A stretch of 9,240 nucleotides of DNA from Bryobacterales bacterium (lineage in GTDB: Bacteria; Acidobacteriota; Terriglobia; Bryobacterales; Bryobacteraceae): positions 2,134 to 11,373 of the forward strand of contig PKYZ01000389.1 of NCBI GenBank assembly GCA_003132865.1. Direction: 5' to 3'. Positions 6,333 to 9,240 of the stretch are shown here, in pieces. The first letter of the stretch is position 1; each line of letters opens with the position of its first letter. The notes under the pieces are model-generated. The model was not told the origin of the DNA and did no database searches. It was given only the letters and a program-made list of their open reading frames with translations. The position numbers and the translations under genes are program-made.

Positions 6333-6767
6333 TAACTTAGGCAGTTGGGATTGACGGGTAGTGTGTGAGGGGTGGGCGCGATACCCCCATTTGCGCACGG
6401 GCGATGCCCCCATTTTTTGGGGCTCGCTCGGTAATTCGCCGTTGCGGTTGTGCATGATTGGGCAGTTTTGTGCGTACTCCAGCCGAAATTGGGTTCGTTT
6501 CGTTTTTTTTTGCATTTTGCGCCATGGGTGCGGATGTACCGGTGAGCGGCATCCCCCGATTTGATTATATGGGTGGGTTGCGGCATTCGGCACCGGCAAT
6601 GGCTGGAACGTGTTGAAAGGGAAGGGCAGTGGCTTGTTCGCGAGGCGGTGACTGGCGGGCGGTAGCGCTGCTCGCCTGGCCTGGCTCGCGCTGCCGGCCG
6701 TGAGACTATTCGCCGCTAAGTCAAGAGGGCAGGGGACTTCGCGAGGGTTAGGGCGCGGTTCAGCGAG
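6333..6767. other. Gene-free stretch of about 435 bp
   Basis: No open frame here looks like a protein on either strand. GCGATACCCCCATTT (6378-6392) is repeated as GCGATGCCCCCATTT (6401-6415), a 23-bp period, and a weaker relative, CATCCCCCGATTT, lies at 6550-6562. A run of nine T follows CGAAA/TTTCG arms (6484-6511). The AT-richer block 6470-6515 differs in composition from its surroundings. The plus strand is open in the frame of the next coding region back to a TAA at 6717-6719. This is probably decayed or inserted intergenic DNA. Confidence 0.5.
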
Positions 6768-7253
6768 GTGCGGGCTGCAGTTCAGTACTCAGGATCCGGG
6801 GCAAACCAAGTGAATCTCAGTCTGTACAGTGACAATGGCGGGGTTCCCGGAACGCTGATGGTTGGCACCCTCGGCGAAGGCATCAACCCGGCGGGGGCGA
6901 TCACGGGATTCTACATAGACGCGAGCAATATGTTCCACGGCTTCCTGCGCGCTCCGGACGGCGTCATCGCCACGTTTAACGCTCGGGGCGCGGGCACAGG
7001 CTCCGGCCAGGGCACCATCGGCTCGGACCTCAACCCAGCGGCGGCGGTCGCGGGATACTACACTGACGCGAACAACGCGAACCACGGCATCCTGCGCACT
7101 CCCGACGGCCGCATCGCCACGTTCAATGTTCCGGGCGCGGGCACGGGCGCTGGCCAGGGCACCTACGGCGTCACTGTCGACCCAGCGGGGGATGTCATCG
7201 GAACATACCTTGATGCGAGCAGTGTGTCTCACGGCTTCCTGCGCACGCCGTAA
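6768..7253 (+). CDS. HAF-repeat protein fragment, N-terminally truncated or chimeric
   Basis: A 161-residue frame from a GTG with no good Shine-Dalgarno. Residues 1-38 read VQYSGSGANQVNLSLYSDNG followed by GVPGT, a beta-sandwich-like stretch that I associate with unrelated acidobacterial surface proteins. Residues 40-161 hold two and a half copies of a 49-residue HAF-type repeat (40-88, 89-137, 138-161) with the recurring pattern NPAGxITGFYxDAxxxxHGF, LRxPDGxIATFNxxGAGTG and GQGT. The DNA period is exactly 147 bp. HAF repeats occur in extracellular proteins of unknown function. There is no signal peptide and the frame stays open upstream to 6719, so the true 5' end is lost, or two gene pieces have been joined. 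It is likely a decaying remnant, possibly not translated. Confidence 0.6.
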   Translation: MRAAVQYSGSGANQVNLSLYSDNGGVPGTLMVGTLGEGINPAGAITGFYIDASNMFHGFLRAPDGVIATFNARGAGTGSGQGTIGSDLNPAAAVAGYYTDANNANHGILRTPDGRIATFNVPGAGTGAGQGTYGVTVDPAGDVIGTYLDASSVSHGFLRTP

Positions 7254-7256
7254 GCC

Positions 7257-7304
7257 GTGGGGCGGGGGCGGTGAGCGTCAGGCAGGCGAAACCGCCTGCC
7301 CCAC
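7257..7304. repeat. GC-rich hairpin downstream of the HAF fragment
   Basis: GGCAGGCG (7281-7288) and CGCCTGCC (7293-7300) form a perfect 8-bp stem with loop AAAC. An outer pair, GTGGGGC (7257-7263) and GCCCCAC (7298-7304), could form instead. It shares GAAACCGCCTGC and TGCCCCAC with the spacer after the toxin-antitoxin genes (3921-3997). No T tract follows. It may slow transcription or be a dispersed repeat copy. Confidence 0.55.
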
Positions 7305-7442
7305 CACGCTATTCTCTCATCTTTCTGTAACCGCGTCTCCCGCCCCTTGGCCATTCGCGGCAGAGCGCATGGGGAAAGATGGTGCCTGCGCCGCCTATCA
7401 GACGAACGTATCGGAGCCCCCGGGGAGTAGATCAGCAGAACG

Positions 7443-7448
7443 TAGAAT
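7443..7448 (+). promoter_or_regulatory. Possible -10 box before the second HAF gene
   Basis: TAGAAT lies 3 nt before the ATG at 7452. The surrounding CGTAGAATA recurs exactly before the metallophosphoesterase gene (8468-8476). No -35 or Shine-Dalgarno is seen. Confidence 0.3.
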
Positions 7449-7451
7449 AAC

Positions 7452-7849
7452 ATGCACACAACGAGTATCACTCGAACGTTAACGCTGGCGGGATTCGCTC
7501 CTGCCGGCAAACTCAGTCACGCGTATTGCGGCCTCCTGCCGGTGTTGGCGCTGTTGGTTGTCACGTCTGCCTGGAGCCAGACCGCACCCAGCTTCGGAGG
7601 ACCCCACCGGCCACCCATCTTGTCGGGCGTGATCCCATCAACAAAACCCGCGGCGGATACCCCGGCCAGAGCCACTATAAGTTCATTACGATCGGCCCTA
7701 AGGACTCGCCCTATGCCGTGGCGGATGGAATCAACAATGCCGGGCTGGTCACCGGATATTACCACGATTTGAGTTCCGTCTTTCACGGTTTTGTGTGGCA
7801 GAATGGTGTCTCCAAAAGGGTGGACTACCCAGGCGCAGCGTATACGTAG
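7452..7849 (+). pseudogene. HAF-repeat secreted protein gene, frameshifted and truncated
   Basis: The ATG at 7452 opens a signal peptide, MHTTSITRTLTLAGF and then CGLLPVLALLVVTSAWSQTA, ending in a typical cleavage site. Near 7630-7640 sense moves to another frame: the first frame gives SGVIPSTKPA, whereas the second gives DPINKTRGGYPGQSHYKFIT and then YAVADGINNAGLVTGYYHDL and SSVFHGFVWQNGVSKRVDYP, ending GAAYT and TAG at 7847-7849. The second part is a HAF repeat, which normally runs on for several more units; here it stops after one. The gene has thus lost its frame and most of its 3' part. It lies 3' of another HAF fragment holding only later repeats, and the two may come from related genes. 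Confidence 0.7.
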
Positions 7850-7948
7850 CGACTGAAATCGTGCTGCACAATTTCGCGGTTCAGCCTAAGGGGGCGTACC
7901 CTTGGAGCTGCCCCCCGGTCCGACGGCCGAGCCATGGGGCGCGGGGCA

Positions 7949-7962
7949 GGGACCCGCCCCAC
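7949..7962. repeat. Partial copy of the GC-rich intergenic repeat
   Basis: GGGACCCGC (7949-7957) also occurs at 3967-3975, and it runs into CGCCCCAC (7955-7962), close to the TGCCCCAC ending of the other two hairpin elements. A weak 5-bp stem GGGGC/GCCCC surrounds it. The 7850-7975 gap otherwise holds nothing I recognise. Confidence 0.35.
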
Positions 7963-7975
7963 ATGCCAGCCGGGC

Positions 7976-8308
7976 TTATTGCACCCGCGGGTTCCCGTTC
8001 CCGCCGCGCCCGATCGAATCGATCAGGCGCTGCAGCTTTTCTTCGGTGACCAATTGGGCCGCGGCGAGCTGGGTGATCTTCCCGTCCAACTCCTGCCCCC
8101 GCCTCCGCTCATTGCGCGCCTCCCGCACACCCATGGAGAAGGCCCGGCGCAGGTCGGCCCGCATAGTGGCAGCCTCCCGGCGAATATCGGCCATTTCGCG
8201 CTCGTGCCGTCCCTCGGCGTCCGCTTGCCGGTGCACGAATAGCTCCAGGCTCTGCGTCAGGGCTTCGTGGCGCTCCGTCAATTTTTCCAGGCGTTCGTCG
8301 ATTGTCAC
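7976..8308 (-). CDS. Small coiled-coil protein of unknown function
   Basis: A 110-residue, highly charged protein from a GTG start, MTIDERLEKLTERHEALTQS, continuing LELFVHRQADAEGRHEREMA. Heptad-like spacing of Leu, Ile, Val and Ala runs through most of the length, and there is no Cys, signal peptide or membrane segment. The end, LVTEEKLQRLIDSIGRG, is also typical of a family of short acidobacterial proteins I know only as hypothetical. It is probably an alpha-helical oligomer in the cytoplasm; no catalytic motif is seen. It has no strong Shine-Dalgarno. It is divergent from the metallophosphoesterase gene, about 173 bp apart, and surrounded by decaying genes, so its context gives no clue to its role. 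Confidence 0.75.
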   Translation of the reverse strand: MTIDERLEKLTERHEALTQSLELFVHRQADAEGRHEREMADIRREAATMRADLRRAFSMGVREARNERRRGQELDGKITQLAAAQLVTEEKLQRLIDSIGRGGNGNPRVQ

Positions 8309-8416
8309 GTTTTATTTCGATCTTGCCACTCTTTTCAATCGTCGCCTCTTCCGCGGCGATGTGTCAAGCGAGCCGGGGGGGAACGGGCGCTTGGACGCGT
8401 GCTGACGGCCGCGGGT

Positions 8417-8460
8417 GGTAACATGGCCGCGGCTGGGTAACATGGTCGCGGCTCGGTAAC
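8417..8460. repeat. 19-bp tandem repeat upstream of the phosphoesterase gene
   Basis: GGTAACATGGCCGCGGCTG (8417-8435) is followed directly by GGTAACATGGTCGCGGCTC (8436-8454), two mismatches in 19, and by a partial third copy GGTAAC (8455-8460). It ends 22 nt before the ATG and covers the place where a -35 element or regulator site would lie. Confidence 0.75.
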
Positions 8461-8475
8461 GACCGAGCGTAGAAT
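8451..8475 (+). promoter_or_regulatory. Hairpin/operator and -10 box of the phosphoesterase gene
   Basis: GCTCGGT (8451-8457) and ACCGAGC (8462-8468) form a perfect 7-bp inverted repeat with spacer AACG, starting in the last bases of the second tandem repeat copy. TAGAAT follows at 8470-8475, then AGCCCT and the ATG. The 6-nt distance predicts a leaderless transcript. An inverted repeat next to the -10 box suggests a repressor site; no factor can be named. Confidence 0.45.
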
Positions 8476-8481
8476 AGCCCT

Positions 8482-9054
8482 ATGCACATTGCGATCATTT
8501 CGGACATCCACGACAACCTTTGGAATCTGGCGGCGGCCATCGAGCATGTGAGCGCCGCGGCGGAGGTGTTGATCTGCTGCGGCGATTTGTGCTCGCCGTT
8601 CGTGATGGATCTGCTGGCGCGGTTTCCGGGGCGGATCGAGATCGTATTCGGGAATAACGATGCGGATCTGTTCCGGATTACGCGCAAGTCCTCGGAGCGG
8701 GTGCGCGTGCATGGCGAATTCTTCGAGACGGAACTGGACGGCAAGAAGGTCGCGGTGAACCATTTCGACTACCTGGCGCGGCCGATCGCCGCTTCGGGGC
8801 TATACGATATCGTCTGCTACGGGCACAACCACAACTTCAGCGTGGCGCGGGTTGGCCCGACGCTGGCCATCAATCCGGGGCCGATTATGGGCGCGCGGTT
8901 TCCGGGCGGCAAGTGGGAGGATGTGCTGCCGACGTTTGCAGTGGTGGACACGCAGGCCGGGAGAGTTGAGGCCTTTGGCGTCCATGCTGGCGCCGGAGCG
9001 GCCCGGAGAGTCGCGCCACACGCATTCGAAGTTGGGAACGGCTGGCCGGGCTAG
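8482..9054 (+). CDS. Calcineurin-like metallophosphoesterase (YfcE/MJ0936-type)
   Basis: A 190-residue protein with the full set of binuclear metallophosphoesterase motifs: ISDIHDN at 6-12 (metal ligands Asp8, His10), CGDLCSP at 33-39 (Asp35), FGNND at 56-60 (Asn59 and Asp60), NHFD at 93-96 (His94), GHNHN at 114-118, and AINPGP at 129-134. This matches the short YfcE/MJ0936 family, phosphodiesterases whose natural substrates are mostly unknown. It acts in the cytoplasm; no signal peptide. The family normally ends near residue 165, so the last 20 or so residues, rich in Ala, Gly and Arg, look like read-on into the decayed DNA downstream. No Shine-Dalgarno; start ATG 8482 fits the conserved MHIAIISDIH beginning. 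Confidence 0.88.
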   Translation: MHIAIISDIHDNLWNLAAAIEHVSAAAEVLICCGDLCSPFVMDLLARFPGRIEIVFGNNDADLFRITRKSSERVRVHGEFFETELDGKKVAVNHFDYLARPIAASGLYDIVCYGHNHNFSVARVGPTLAINPGPIMGARFPGGKWEDVLPTFAVVDTQAGRVEAFGVHAGAGAARRVAPHAFEVGNGWPG

Positions 9055-9059
9055 GCCAG

Positions 9060-9240
9060 TCGCGCAGTAACATCCAAACGAATCGCGGAGCACCGCTCTG
9101 CTGGTCGTTCAGTCCACCCCATCCACCACGTTGCTCTGATCGCTCTTTCCGCCGTTCACCGGGTCTCCAAAGTAGGTGATGCGTGGTTGCAGCGAAAGCA
9201 GCCCCACCACGTTCCGCGCTTCAACCTAAAAACGGCAGTT
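9060..9240 (-). pseudogene. Remnant of a TonB-dependent (Oar-like) receptor plug domain
   Basis: Between stops at 9226-9228 and 9109-9111 the minus strand reads [20 protein letters not shown], then [18 protein letters not shown]. This resembles the plug segment of acidobacterial Oar-like TonB receptors, which I recall as [20 protein letters not shown], NGxRSDQSNVTLDGVD and then VNDQQ. After the stop the shifted frame gives LNDQQSG (from about 9108), and another gives AVLRDSF, both fitting the next part (SVLRVTLDS). So the homology runs to about 9060 with at least two frame breaks and small losses. It ends close to the phosphoesterase stop. Intact relatives are outer-membrane proteins of about 1000 residues; here only a scrap remains, and it may continue past the window edge. 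Confidence 0.6.

Noticed and set aside
6484..6511. Stem plus nine T as an intrinsic terminator
   Set aside because: The stem CGAAA/TTTCG is only 5 bp and AT-rich, the loop is 9 nt, and no plus-strand gene ends just upstream.
6314..6599. Overlapping minus-strand frames of 70-91 codons upstream of ilvE
   Set aside because: Three frames are open at once over repeat-like DNA, with Pro/Thr/Asn/Lys-rich translations and no start signals.
7902..8405. 167-codon plus-strand frame
   Set aside because: It is antisense to the coiled-coil protein gene; Arg/Ser-rich with no domain.
8417..8460. CRISPR-like repeat
   Set aside because: The 19-bp units are directly adjacent with no spacers, and no cas gene is present.

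Overview
The window looks like chromosomal DNA from a GC-rich soil bacterium, most likely an Acidobacteriota of the Solibacter/Bryobacter type. This is an inference from protein style: HAF-repeat proteins, a decayed Oar-like TonB-dependent receptor, short coiled-coil proteins starting MTIDERL, and many GC-rich intergenic hairpins. No rRNA, tRNA, CRISPR array, intact insertion sequence or prophage is visible.

Left part (1-2640), all minus strand. A M48 zinc metalloprotease with a signal peptide leads. Three bases after its stop lies a second secreted HExxH protein gene that is broken by three reading-frame changes. An ECF sigma factor follows, overlapping (ATGA) the start of its probable zinc-finger anti-sigma factor, which runs off the window. 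The set suggests an envelope stress or envelope proteolysis group.

Middle (2640-4015): a toxin-antitoxin island. A minus-strand TacA-like (DUF1778) antitoxin has no GNAT toxin beside it. It stands head to head with a plus-strand RelE/HigB-like toxin and XRE antitoxin pair overlapping by 8 nt. A near-perfect palindrome overlaps the -10 box of the toxin operon. Arrays of GC-rich hairpins flank the island on both sides.

Next (4016-6320), minus strand: N-acetylglucosamine-6-phosphate deacetylase (nagA) and branched-chain aminotransferase (ilvE), both intact housekeeping enzymes, each with a -10 box very close to its start codon.

Right part (6321-9240): sparse and decaying accessory DNA. It holds about 450 bp without a gene, a HAF-repeat fragment with an exact 147-bp period, the N-terminal half of a second HAF protein that is frameshifted and cut short, a small coiled-coil protein, an intact YfcE-like metallophosphoesterase preceded by 19-bp tandem repeats and a hairpin, and at the edge a remnant of a TonB-dependent receptor plug domain. 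I see no obviously new multi-gene system. The best leads are the compound toxin-antitoxin locus with its operator, the intergenic hairpin family, and the apparently leaderless promoters.
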